A stretch of DNA of 64,000 nucleotides from Bondarzewia mesenterica (taxonomy: Eukaryota; Basidiomycota; Agaricomycetes; Russulales; Bondarzewiaceae). The position numbers and the translations under genes were made by a program. Of the stretch, positions 1-10,763 are shown piece by piece. Within the stretch, counting starts at the first letter, position 1, and each line of letters opens with the position of its first letter. The notes below the pieces were generated by a model. The model saw only the letters and a list, made by a program, of their open reading frames with translations, was not told where the DNA came from and ran no database searches. The DNA is taken from the NCBI GenBank assembly GCA_004802705.1, contig SGPL01000067.1, positions 25,456-89,455 on the forward strand. Direction: 5' to 3'.

Positions 1-640
1 CTATTTAGGGAAGTCTCAGGCCTTTNTGGCAAGGAATAGTAATTATACTGATAAACAGCATTGAGAAAATAGCACAAATGCCGGCGGAGATGAATATATA
101 AGTGTAATATATTGGCCTGAAGCTATTTTGATGCAAAATCNATGCTCACTAATGCTGAAGCCATTTGGCAAAGTCCTACACCTTCTCAGTGAAGAATAGT
201 GATTACATCAGTGAACATTATTATAAATATAGTACAAGTGCTAGCAGTGATGAATATACAAGTGTGATATATGAGGAGGAAGGTATTGTGATGTAGAATC
301 CACCCAAGTTAAGGCCAAAGCCATTTGGGGAAGTCTCAGGCCTTTCTGGGGAAAAATAGTGATCTCAGTAGAGAATATTATTAAAAAAATAGAACAAGTG
401 CTAGCAGAGATGAATATACAAGTATAATATGTGGATGAGAAGCTATTGTGATGTAGAATCCACTTAGGCTGAGGCCGAAGCCATCTAGGGGAGTCTCAGG
501 CCTTTCTAAAAAAAGAACAGTAATCTCAATGGGGAACATCATTGAGAATACAGAACAAGCATTAGTGGAGATGAATATATAAGTGTGATGTATAGACAGG
601 AAGCTATTGTGAGGTAGAATCCACCACAAATACTCCCAAA
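1..640. repeat. about 160-bp tandem repeat, about four decayed copies
   Basis: The phrase AAGCCATTTGGGGAAGTCTC and its variants recurs near 8, 152, 318 and 480, each time followed by CAGGCCTTTCT, a GAATAGTGAT-like stretch and GATGAATATACAAGTGT. The spacing is about 160 bp. The copies differ by many transitions and small indels. The array runs off the left edge of the window, so its full size is unknown. No reading frame or transposon end is visible in it. Confidence 0.75.
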
Positions 641-889
641 CTCATTTTACAAAGTCTTCATCATCTCCAATAAAAAAAACACAATTTTGCTATTTTATAT
701 AAAATCATCATCTCATTAGCCGAGATGTCTCACTGATACATAGATTTTTCAGCATTGGGGTTAAACTGAATATCTCACTAGCCAAAAACTTTAACTATTG
801 GGCATACACTAGATCTCATTGCTAGTCAGGATCTCTCATCATTAAGCACAGAGCTGACATTTCAGTAACCGAGAATATTTAGTGTGGGG

Positions 890-1335
890 AGAGAATCAAC
901 ATTTTGAGAATCTCAGCCAAACTATTAGAGACAGTCAATAGTGAGTGAGCTCATGCTATTACTTTCTCTAATAATTTTGGCTAAACTATTAAAGATAGTC
1001 AATAGCAAGTGAGCCCATTCTATTATTTTCCTTGANAATCTCAGTTGAATTATTAGAAATAGTCAATGGTGAGCAAGCCCATTTTATTACTTTAACCTTA
1101 GCCAAATTATTAGAGATAATCAGTAGCAAGCAAGCTCATTCTATTACTTTTCCTAAGATTCTTGGCTGAATCATTAAAGATAGTCAGTAGTGAGCAAGCT
1201 TAATCNCATTACCTTCTCTGAGAATCTCAACTAAACTATTAAAGATGATCAACAGTGAGCAAGCTCAATCTCATCATCTTCTCTGAGATTCTTAGCTGAG
1301 CCATCAGAGATAGACAATGGTGAGGAGTGGCCCAA
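890..1335. repeat. about 70-bp minisatellite, 6-7 copies
   Basis: The core GCTAAACTATTAGAGATAGT followed by CAATAGTGAGCAAGCTCAT and TCTATTACTTTCTCTGAG repeats head to tail roughly every 65-75 bp. The copies differ mostly by transitions. The same family, with the same downstream tail, reappears at 15.03-15.60 kb in the same orientation. Confidence 0.75.
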
Positions 1336-1781
1336 CTGTTAAAAATGGGTTATATATACATCAATTAGGCTTAGTTTGACCATCAGTGTTAGTCAAAAAG
1401 CATGATTGGCCAGAGCATCATAGACAGTATTAGAGCACTGAATAATATGACTCACAATGCTATGAGCATCTACTTATGTACATGTGTTTATATCTCACTG
1501 GCCACTTATTTTATAGACATTAATATAAAAACACCATCTANGCTTTGGCTGCATCTTCTCATAAGTGCATCTAATGACTACACTATGTGCTTTTAGTCAT
1601 ATAAGCACTTAGGTGACACATTCTTTATCTTCTCAAATGATAGAGAGAAGCTGCTAATTGTGATAGATATGAGTCAGCAGGAGAAAGAGGAGGCAATGGT
1701 GTCTAGCATGAGTTTGGAGCTAGCTGGTATATGAAGAATAAGGATACATAGAGATTTAGAAGTTTCACTCCCTCTATGAAT
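1336..1781. other. AT-rich spacer; repeat tail, no gene
   Basis: The first 130 bp (GTTATATATACATCAATTAGG, then GTCAAAAAGCATGATTGGCC and AGAGCATCATAGACAGTATT) match 15,475-15,600 in the same order, so they belong to the repeat unit that also includes the minisatellite. The rest shows no coding signal. The last five bases (TGAAT, 1,777-1,781) are the left target-site duplication of the neighbouring LTR element. Confidence 0.55.
1777..1781. repeat. Left target-site duplication TGAAT
   Basis: TGAAT lies immediately before the 5' LTR and is repeated exactly at 10,759-10,763 after the 3' LTR. A 5-bp duplication is what Ty3/gypsy integrases produce. It shows that the two LTRs belong to one insertion event and that neither end has been lost. 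Confidence 0.85.
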
Positions 1782-2169
1782 TGTCATAAACATTAACATC
1801 TACATTTTTCTTTCTGACTCACTATGGATGCTTATACTTANCACTTTCTAATGAGGTGGCTTGGCTAATTACGATTNCTACCTATCTATAGCCTTTTCAC
1901 ATCCACGACCTTATACTATTACATTATCTTGGTCTATGCATCACAGTCATGCTATTTATAGTCTCTTAAACTACTTCACTTTCTTTAGCTTGATATCTTC
2001 TTTGTCTCACTTTATGTTTGTACATTGACTTGCCCTTGCAATCAATACAAGGTTTTAGTCCTTNATTATAAAGATCAACATCATGATCCNATCCTTANAA
2101 ACCTATCATTATTAGGCAAAGAGTGGCAAGACTATCAAGTTATGCCTTAGAAGACCGACAAACTTAACA
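1782..2169 (+). repeat. 5' LTR (388 bp)
   Basis: It starts TGTCATAAACATTAACATC and ends AAACTTAACA. It aligns along its whole length with 10,336-10,758. Most differences are transitions, and this copy lacks about 35 bp present in the 3' copy (around 2,065). The visible divergence means the insertion is not recent. Confidence 0.88.
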
Positions 2170-2186
2170 ACTATATCAAGCTCTCC
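2170..2186 (+). promoter_or_regulatory. Possible primer-binding site
   Basis: Directly after the 5' LTR the sequence ACTATATCAAGCTC resembles the tRNA-Met-type primer-binding site TGGTATCAGAGC of many fungal gypsy elements, allowing for G-to-A decay. The position is right but the match is imperfect, so the primer tRNA is only a guess. Confidence 0.35.
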
Positions 2187-2899
2187 NAAACAAACCTAAG
2201 ACNAGGCTTGAGCAAGAAACTATAAACCTGTCNAGTTGCATTTGAAGGCCTAACAAGCCTGAGCAACAAAGAGTCCAAAGCAGCCAATCTTTAGAGAAAC
2301 ACNAAGAAATACCAGAGTAATGGCTTGCAGTAGCATCATCAATGCAGATAGCAGCAAATGTTTTAGCTCAAGAAGATNGAACACTATTTTATCCAGAAAC
2401 ATCATATCACTAGGGGGTCGAGATCCCCTTAGGAGGAAGGCACAGTGCATCCAACAAGAAATACCTCTCCTGCACCAATTCAAACACTCTTGAAGTTAGG
2501 GATAAAGCTATCTTTNTCATCCACTATGACACCCAGCAATGGACTTGGCTCTTTGATAAAACAGAAGATCTACTTCCTCAATCTATCTAAGGAGGATCTA
2601 TAATATCTTCTGCAGCACTCCATGTAAAAAACAGGAAGAATGCACCCTTAAGTGCATCTAGGGCTATCAGCCCACCAATATTCTTACCACAACCCAGTAT
2701 CTAATAAAAACTTTAGGATAATGCACCTNAGGACCCCCATAAGTTCTACAAGAACNAGAACAAGATCTACTAGCACCACTATCACTTACTGCCCAAGTTA
2801 ACTCAACCTCGCATNTACCTCCTCAAATCNCAAACTGCTACCACTGAACCCTCCTCCTTCACCTCCCTCTCCTTCCACTCAAAGAATAGCAACCACTAA

Positions 2900-3858
2900 C
2901 TCATCAAACAAGTCAAGACCTAAAATCAAAACCTCGTNTTTTTTTCNATAGAAAAATGAGAAAGCTCTTAGATCTTCATCTTGGAATGTAAGATCTACTT
3001 CAAAGAAAAGCCAAAGGAGTTNTAGGATGATGCTGGGATAGTGGATGAANAAAGGAAAGTTCTTTTTGCCCTGTCATACCTAGAAGGAGGAATAGTCGAA
3101 ATATAGAAGCAATTAAAGATCAAGAAATATGAGAAGGCAAACAACTATGGATCTTGACAAACATTCAAGAATGAATTTGTCGCTCAGTTTGCTGATGCAA
3201 ACATCACAGCAAATGTCAGAATGAAGCTGGTCCAAATTAGACAAGGAAGGCGTACAGCCAATGACTTTATTGTCAAATTCAGAAATCTGGTGTTAGAATC
3301 TGAAATCACTGAAAGTCTTGTGCTCATTGAATACTTCATGGAAGCATTAAATCTGACAATCATAAAAGAAGTCTATCAAAAAAACCTAGTACCAGATTTA
3401 ATCGATGACTGGTACAAAGATGTTGCTACAGCCGATAATCAGTGGCACAAACTGTAGTCTTTTCTCAGTAGACACCACTTTGCTCAAAAGGACAAAGGAA
3501 TTTAAATACCAAGGGGAAACAAAGTGCATGACCCTGATATGATNGATGTGAATAAGAAGAAAGAACAGAAGGAATAAAAAAAGAAAGCAAAAGTGCACGC
3601 AACAAACATCCTTTTAGAGAAAGATAAGAAGCAGTATATGGAGGAAGGGCACTGCTTCAGGTGCAGCAATACTGGGCATCGGGCTAGAAAATGCTCAGAC
3701 TGAGATATCTACACTAGGATAATGAAGGAGGAAGGAGGAAGTAAGAAGATAACCATAAAGGGACTAAAAAAAGTCATCAGAAAACTCTTGATAGAGAAAA
3801 GAGAGGCACTCACTGAACCTAGTGATGAAGATGATGAGAAGAAAGAGGATTTTTAATG
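2900..3858 (+). pseudogene. gag remnant with CCHC zinc knuckle
   Basis: The Gag capsid-type segment is visible at about 3,170-3,456 (FADANITANVRMKLVQIRQG, then TANDFIVKFRNLVLE, a retrotransposon gag pattern). The nucleic-acid-binding knuckle at 3,653-3,694 reads CFRCSNTGHRARKC, which fits C-x2-C-x4-H-x4-C exactly. A stop at 3,457 and further stops between capsid and knuckle break the frame, and TGG-to-TAG/TGA changes account for several. Gag would package the element RNA in cytoplasmic particles. The N-terminal start cannot be placed. Confidence 0.8.
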
Positions 3859-6800
3859 AGTCTAAAGTTCCAGATGTGGCTTTGGACAAAAGGCTGCTAT
3901 GACAACTCTATTTTTGTAAAATCTATGAAAGGCAAACAACTAAAAATTGCATCATGGATATCTCAGAGTGGCATTGAAAGCATCAAAATGAAAGCAATAA
4001 TAGACAGTGGAGTGATTGAAAGATTTATTCATTAGAAAATAGTGCAGAAGTATGGGCTCAGGATGACAAAACTAAAGAATGAAATTAAAATCTGAAATGT
4101 TGACAACACAGAAAACATCCTTAGATGAATCAAGGAATTTTTCTACCTCTAACTATAGATTGAAAACCACACTAAAATGATGAGGCTATACATATTAGAT
4201 ATTAGAGATGATGAAATAATCCTCAAGCTCCCTTGGCTAAGAACTCACAATCTAANGATNGACTGGTAGAATGAGACAGTTCACTTTCAAAACTGTCCAT
4301 ACTGGTGTGAAAAAAANAGGCAAAACTAGCAATATAAGCAGTCACTCAGAANAATCCTTCACAGCTNTAAAACTGAGGAGAAGATCAATNCAACCTCTAT
4401 CTCCCAGAAGTTAACAGAAGAGGCAGGGAGAAATAAACCAAAGAAGTCAATCGAGGAATTCATTTCTGCTCACAATCTAACATATAGAAGGGTTTTTGAA
4501 GAAGAAGCATCTCAATAATTCCCTCCACCTAGGATGTGAGACTATAGCATTGAACTCAAATCTAGTGCATCAGATGGAATATNTACAAAAATAATCCCCC
4601 TTACACAGCATAAACAGGAGGCACTTGANCAGTTTCTAAAAGAATACCTAAAGAGAGGGATGATAAGGACTTTAAAGTCCCCCTATGCATCACTGTTCTT
4701 CTTTGTGGTGAAGAAAGATGGAAAACTCTGACCTNTACAGGATTACTGAAAGCTAAATGAATACATCATCAAAAACTAGTAACCTCTTTCTCTCAGCTCA
4801 GACATTATAGAGAGTCTAAAAGACAAACACATCTTCACAAAGATGGATGTCCACTAGAGCTACAATAATATTCNTATCAAAGAGGGTGACTAGGCAAAAG
4901 TGGCATTCTTAATNAACAAAGGTCTATTCAAACCGATGGTCATNTTCTTCAGGCTGACTAACTCACTGACAACCTTCNAAATAATGATGAATGAGCTGTT
5001 CAAAGACCTCATCATGACTGGTGAAGTGATTATCTACATGGACAATATTTTGGTAGCAACAGTTTACATAGAAAGGCACAGAGAACTCATCAATGAGATA
5101 CTTCATCACTTAGCAGAGAATGANCTTTTTCTCAAGCTAGAAAAGTGCACATTTAAAGTTGACATGGTGAATTATCTGGGTTTCATCATCTCCCATGATA
5201 AAATAGAAATGGACTCAGTCAAAATCGAGAGACTATTGAACTGGCTAACCCTCAGGTGAATGAGNGATGTAAGGTCATTTCTAGGCTTCAGAAACTTCTA
5301 CCAACAATTCATCAAAGGGTATGCTCAACTGGCTCAACNCATGCATGACCTCACAAAAAAGAATGTTAAGTGACACTGAGATGACCTGCAACAAGAGGCC
5401 TTCGATGCCCTAAAGGAGTCATTTACATCTANACCAGTACTAATTCAACTAGACACCACAAAGCCATTCAGAGTTGACACNGATGCATCCCTCACAGCAA
5501 CTAGAGGAATATTGTCACAAATAAGTGATAGCTAGTGGTGTCCCTGTGCCTACCTTTCAAAAGGGTTCTCCTCTGCAGAATGAAANTATAACATCTATNA
5601 CCGAGAACTCCTNGCAATCATCTGAGCATTCAAAGCATGAAGGCACTTCTTGAAAGAATCAGATCACTTGATTGAGGTCTATTCAAATCACAAGAATCTA
5701 ACATTCTACAAAGATGCCAGAAAGTTAAACTGCNGATAAGCACACTGGTCACTCTTTCTGANNCATTTCAACTTCGAGATCCATCACATCAAGGGAATCA
5801 AGTGTGCACCAAATGAACTATCTAGGTGATCACACTTTGACAATAAAGGGCAAGACAATAAGGACAGAGTAGTCCTAGACAACTCATTGTTTGCCAAAGC
5901 ACTCAAGGTAGAGAATGATGCAGTAGAAGACTCTTTAAAAGACTNAATTTGAAACTCAAAGGACCTGAACAATGAAATNACCCTCACTTTAGATCTGATC
6001 AAATCTGCAGGGCCTAAGTCATTGACCAAAGGGATGGAGCAATAAAATGTAGAAGATAGTCTGATCCTGTATAGAGGGCNCATCTATATACTTAAGGATC
6101 GAGACCTCTGAAGGGAAATCACATGACAGCACCATAACCTGCCTACTATGGGACACCTCAGAGAGTGAAAAACAATCAAGCTAGTGCAATGAGAATTTTG
6201 GTGGCCAAGTATAATAGTATTCATTAGAGAATATATCAAAGGGTGTGCCACATGCTAGGCCTCAAAAAACCAGCCAAATTGACCTGAGGTGCCCATGATA
6301 CCCATCTCAGCAGATGTCCATNCACTCTCTTTTTAAGTGATCTTCATAGACTTCATCATGGATCTTCCAGTGTCCAAAGGGTTTAACNTAATTTCAGTCT
6401 TTATAGANTATGATATATCAAAGGGAGTGGTCTTTGTGCCATGCCACAAGATAATTATGGCTAAACAAACAATAGACCTTTACTAGAATCATGTTTGGAG
6501 GCACTANAGTCTGCTAAGGAAGATTATATCAGATAGAGGCCTGTAGTATGCTGCAAAAGTTACAAAGNAATTATGCACTAAACTCGGGATTAAACAGGCA
6601 ATGTCTACTGCCTACCATTCTCAGTCAGATGGGCAAACCAAATGAACAAACTAGTCACTGCGATAGTTTCTGTGAATCTTCTGTAATTTCNAAGGCAATG
6701 ACTGGGCTGATCTACTACTATTTGCAGAGTTCATGCACAACTTTACAGTACACTCATCCACAAAGAAAGCCCCCTTCAAACTAATCATGGGATACACCCT

Positions 6801-7548
6801 ACAGACATTACTAGAAATCCTAAAAGATTCGATGCTACCCATGATTTCNCACAGACTGAAGCGACTAAAAGAAATTCAAAAAGATGCTATCATATTCCAT
6901 AACCTAGCAGCACAGGTCATGGCTCAGAAGAAATCAAGAAAGGGCAAGGTATACTAAAAGGAGGACAAGATGTGGCTAGAAGTAAAAAAACCTCACTACT
7001 ACTACACCCCTCGGAGATACGGACCCTTCCTAGTCCTAGATACACCATTACTTGTGAATGTCTGGCTAAAGCTTCTAAGCACATGGAAGATTCACCCAGT
7101 ATTCCACTTATCACTGATCATATCATATGTCAAAACTACAGTGCATAGCCTAAACTTTGAAAGACTTGGCCCACCTAACCTCATAAATAATGAACTAGCC
7201 TACAAGGTAAAAATGCTATTGAACTCCCATATGTTTTGCAGAAATTTACAATATTTAGTCCAGTAGAAGGGCTATTTCNCCACAGATGATGAATGGATGT
7301 TCTGTGAAGATTTAGAAGAAAATATGGAAGACCCACATTCGATCTTCAAAGAATTNCATAGAAACTACCCACATGTACACNGCTGGGCCCTTCTTCAGGA
7401 TTTANCCAAGTTGACTCATTTTGGCACTATGCCAAACTCGTTCAGGATGATGGTAAAATTTCCCAGGCGATCACGGTGCCAAATCAGCNGCTTTCAGCTC
7501 CGTGCCAATTTCNTTGACCTTTATCTCAGCTTCACACATTCAGCATGA
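3859..7548 (+). pseudogene. pol remnant: protease, RT, RNase H, integrase, chromodomain
   Basis: The domains read in order. A protease motif DSG lies near 4,003. Reverse transcriptase spans about 4,590-5,300 (FFFVVKKDGKL; TFxIMMNELF; YMDN at 5,035-5,046 where YMDD is expected). RNase H spans about 5,460-5,820 (FRVDTDASLTATRGILSQ; IHHIKGIKCAPNELSR). The integrase follows at about 6,110-6,700 (FIDFIMDLPVSKGF; ISDRG; QMGKPNEQT). The chromodomain at about 7,210-7,350 has LQYLVQ, a stop where Trp belongs (7,264-7,266), then KGY and DEWMF. Trp codons have become stops repeatedly, for example at 5,371, 5,377, 5,623 and 5,638, all in one frame. The product is dead. Confidence 0.88.
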
Positions 7549-8805
7549 TCGGACGCTCCTTCCATTTTTGGGATATCAGACCATAATAATTGAAAATATC
7601 AAATAATTCAAAAATGACTCATATTTCACAGAAAAACTACAGCAGATACAAAACAACAGTAATCTAACATGTCAAGCACTCTGATAGCTCNTCAACTTCT
7701 GAAGATACCTATAACAAAGACAGATTTGATCAGTAGATGTGGCAACAATAGACAGATCTCAGGCAGCCCCAGAGATACAGCAACCAGTCCAAGCAGTGAG
7801 CAGCAGATAGACCAAGACAGATAGCCAAGCCAGCAAGCAGCAGATAGATCAAGACAGAAGACCAAGCCAGCAAACAAGGCACATAGCAGCAACTTCCAGN
7901 GTGGCCAAGCAGTCCAGTGGCCAGGAGGGCAAAGTTACAACTGCGTGACAAATCTGTCAAGAACANGAGAGAATNTAATAGAATAACATACTGTTGTGTT
8001 TATGCAGCGAGCACNGATCACCACGCACTCNCTGACCCAATGTCTGGTGAGGNAGAATAGCGTGCACTTTCACGNNAGCGCTGCNCGCGAGTGCGATCGC
8101 CCAAAATACAGCNTGATGGANTGGTCAGTCAAGTGTGTAACAGAAATCAGTAAAACTCACCTGTCATNTCTGCATGTGTTGTTGCGACATAAGAACTGAT
8201 AAAAAGGTGTTTTCTTTCATATTGAATGAGGGATGGATGCGAGCAATGGAGCAGGAACAAAGTCNTCAACAGCAAAAACTTCAACGACAAGTCAGCCAAT
8301 TGTCACATGACTGTGACAATTGGGCGGCTGCCATGACATTGGAGATCTCNGAGGACGACTGAAGTCAGCGTGAAGGAGAATTGTCAGGCTGTGATGCTGA
8401 AATCTTCCGGTTCAGGCCCAAATTGAGATTTAGTCCTNAGATCATGCCATTTGCACTCATTTCAGCACGAACTTNGGTTCAATTTGGCATCGTGCTAATC
8501 CATCCGATCAGCTTAGTGCTAATTTGTCTATTTTCNTTCTATGCTAATTAAANGCCTGGCGGTGTAATGAGCCTCANATCACCTCCATCTTTATTAGCTA
8601 ATCATCAAGGATGATGAAAATTATAAAGAGGGAGGCAAATTCCCTCTCTTTTCTATAGTCCCCACAACTTTATGTTCAACCTCCTCCTACACTTGACCCC
8701 ATTATAAGTTGCCCTTTCTNTTTTTATCATCTACTCACTACTATGTCATCAATCTACAGCTCCTAGACCCTTTTCTACACCTCCAGCACTAGTGTCCAGA
8801 CTACA
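7549..8805. other. Non-coding spacer inside the LTR element
   Basis: No recognisable domain. Two imperfect 38-40 bp direct repeats lie at about 7,797-7,880 (AGCAGATAGACCAAGACAGA and its copy). A patch at about 7,990-8,530 keeps CpG dinucleotides (for example CACGCACTC and GCGAGTGCGATCGCCC) although the rest of the element has almost none. This spacer separates pol from the downstream open region. Confidence 0.5.
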
Positions 8806-10325
8806 ATGATATCCTTATGTCTTCTTTCCCCGACAGAATNACTCACCACTACAACCTCCGATAAACTGAACTCACACCAACATGATGAAATACAAGAACA
8901 TAAGGAGCAACTAATCTGTGACCTCCATGCTCTCACAAGAAAATTGATAAAAGAGGGATATTTAGATGAGGTCAGGATGAAGGCCCTAAGGCTAGGAACT
9001 GATGCAGTTATACCTTCCCTTTCACCAAACTTTTACNGTGATGATGACATTAAGAAATGACTAGGAATAGAAGCTGAGCAAGACCTTGTCTTACGAGAAG
9101 AAGCAAAAGAAGAATGCGAGGTCTTAGAGGCACTCACAAAAAGAGACTGATAGGTATTTTGGCAGCAGCAGGAGATCTTGATAGACCTAAAAGTAGAAGC
9201 CTANCAGAAGGAGGCNTAGGAGCAGGCAAGGTTGAAGCTNATAGCCCTGGCAGAANAAGAAGCACATGATTGAGGNCTTACATTAGCAACAGAGCTAGTA
9301 GAAGCAGTGATGTCTCTACAAGGAATCATGTTTAAGATCGTGATTCCTCCACCCTCATCCCCTCGCATTGATGATGATACTCCTTATGTATCAACTACTC
9401 CTTTCTCCATCAACTCACCAGAATACCTTGATCATAGCATCCAGGTGTCCNCATCTTCCAGCTCAGTNTCATATACATACCTCNCAAGACTANTAACACC
9501 ATCCTCCTCATCAAAACTACCTCTCTTGATGTTAACCTGAGATCCCNTATTATNATCGCCAGATGAGAGTTAGAGTCAGAGGGCTGAGTCTTTTATGGAC
9601 ACCTGGTAGTTGCAGAGCTACACTGTGCCCCCTTCCTACCACAAAATCATATGATCNGTCTATCTCCCTCATTCTATATAGTGCTAATNGACCTCTTGAG
9701 ATATGAAGGCATCAAATNGGCTCTATGTGAAGAATGAGACTTGGAGCTCACAAGGGACATTTGCTGCTATAGAGCCCTGACCTTGGAGCTAGAAGACTTG
9801 AGCTTTNCCAGTTTAGAATAAGAGTGACAATGCACATAGCTCTCAATAGAATGAAGGGGAGTCGCAATGAGGCTGCATAGGACAAAAGCTAGTAAGAGGC
9901 TAAAATAAAGGGTATTAGCACTTTCTTTAACCTCTNTGGTACCATCATCCCTCCTAGCAGAGGCACAGTGGGCAGACTANGAGATGAATAGACTGCGAGG
10001 TAGAGCAAGAGGGAGTAGCAACTACTCGCACCCCATAAAGCAATTCACCANTTTACCGCGACAGATGGCTTGACATAGCAGAGGTGCCCTATACTAAAAG
10101 AGAAGGTGTTTTATTTGTCGATCAGANAAATACCTCGCCAAGGTCTGCCCCAAGTGCATNGATAAGGGAAAGGGAAAGAAAATCATTGATGATAGGAGCA
10201 ACCACAANAATGATAGTGNTGCGAAACACAGATATGGGCCAGAGCACTATGGCTATTTTAGGGACCAGTTGGACGAGAACTACACCACTGNTTAAGGTCT
10301 TGGTGGGGACAACAAGAGGGTAGTG
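8806..10325 (+). pseudogene. Extra open region downstream of pol, unknown function
   Basis: Between pol and the 3' LTR lies a decayed coding stretch on the same strand. The first part (8,806-9,300) is charged and helix-prone (ELICDLHALTRKLIKEGYLD-like, then many Glu, Ala, Lys and Gln), as in a coiled coil. The middle is Ser/Pro-rich. The end (10,080-10,325) reads VPYTKREGVLFVDQ in one frame and then, in a shifted frame, KYLAKVCPKCIDKGKGKK and RYGPEHYGYFRDQLDENY. The CPKC pair could be half of a metal site. I recognise no named domain. It may be an accessory gene of this retrotransposon lineage or captured sequence. Confidence 0.5.
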
Positions 10326-10335
10326 ATGGGGCAGT
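10313..10335 (+). promoter_or_regulatory. Polypurine tract before 3' LTR
   Basis: AAGAGGGTAGTGATGGGGCAG ends one base before the TGTCAT of the 3' LTR. Purine richness and position are those of a plus-strand priming tract. Confidence 0.55.
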
Positions 10336-10758
10336 TGTCATGAATGCTAACATCTACATTTTTCTTTTTGACTCACTATGAATATTTATACTTATCACTT
10401 CNAATGAGGCGGCTTAACTAACTGCGATCCCTACCTATCTACAGCCTTGCCACACCCATGACCTTATATTATTACATCATCTTAGTCCATGTGCCNCAGT
10501 CACACTATTTATAGTCTCTTGAACTGCTTTGCTTTTTTTTAGCTTGATATCTTTCTTTGTCTCACCTCGTGTTTATACAATAACTTGCCCTTACAATTGA
10601 TACAAGGTTTCAGTTCTTGATCTCTTGATTNTACAAGCTTCTCACTCGACCTAATCCTNAAGATCAGCATCATGATTTAATCCTCAGAAANCTGTCATCA
10701 TCAGACAAAGAGTGGCAAGGCTATCAAGTCACGCCTTAGAAGACTGATGAACTTGACA
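10336..10758 (+). repeat. 3' LTR (423 bp)
   Basis: It starts TGTCATGAATGCTAACATC and ends GAACTTGACA, and aligns with the 5' LTR throughout. It is about 35 bp longer because of a segment near 10,621-10,655 that the 5' copy lacks. It retains a few more C residues than the 5' copy. Confidence 0.88.
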
Positions 10759-10763
10759 TGAAT
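10759..10763. repeat. Right target-site duplication TGAAT
   Basis: Exact copy of 1,777-1,781, directly after the CA end of the 3' LTR. Confidence 0.85.

Larger units (their letters stand above)
1782..10758 (+). mobile_element. Chromovirus-type Ty3/gypsy LTR retrotransposon, degenerate
   Basis: An 8,977-bp element with direct LTRs beginning TGTCAT and ending in CA, flanked by TGAAT on both sides. In order it holds a Gag remnant with a CCHC knuckle, a DSG protease motif, reverse transcriptase, RNase H, an integrase, a C-terminal chromodomain, and after a spacer a second decayed open region. The order protease-RT-RNase H-integrase is that of Ty3/gypsy, and the chromodomain places it with the chromoviruses. 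Stop codons, frameshifts and N calls throughout mean it cannot be autonomous. A purine-rich tract lies just before the 3' LTR. Confidence 0.92.

Noticed and set aside
1..120. A telomere at the left edge
   Set aside because: The window starts within a 160-bp tandem repeat; no TTAGGG-type array is present.
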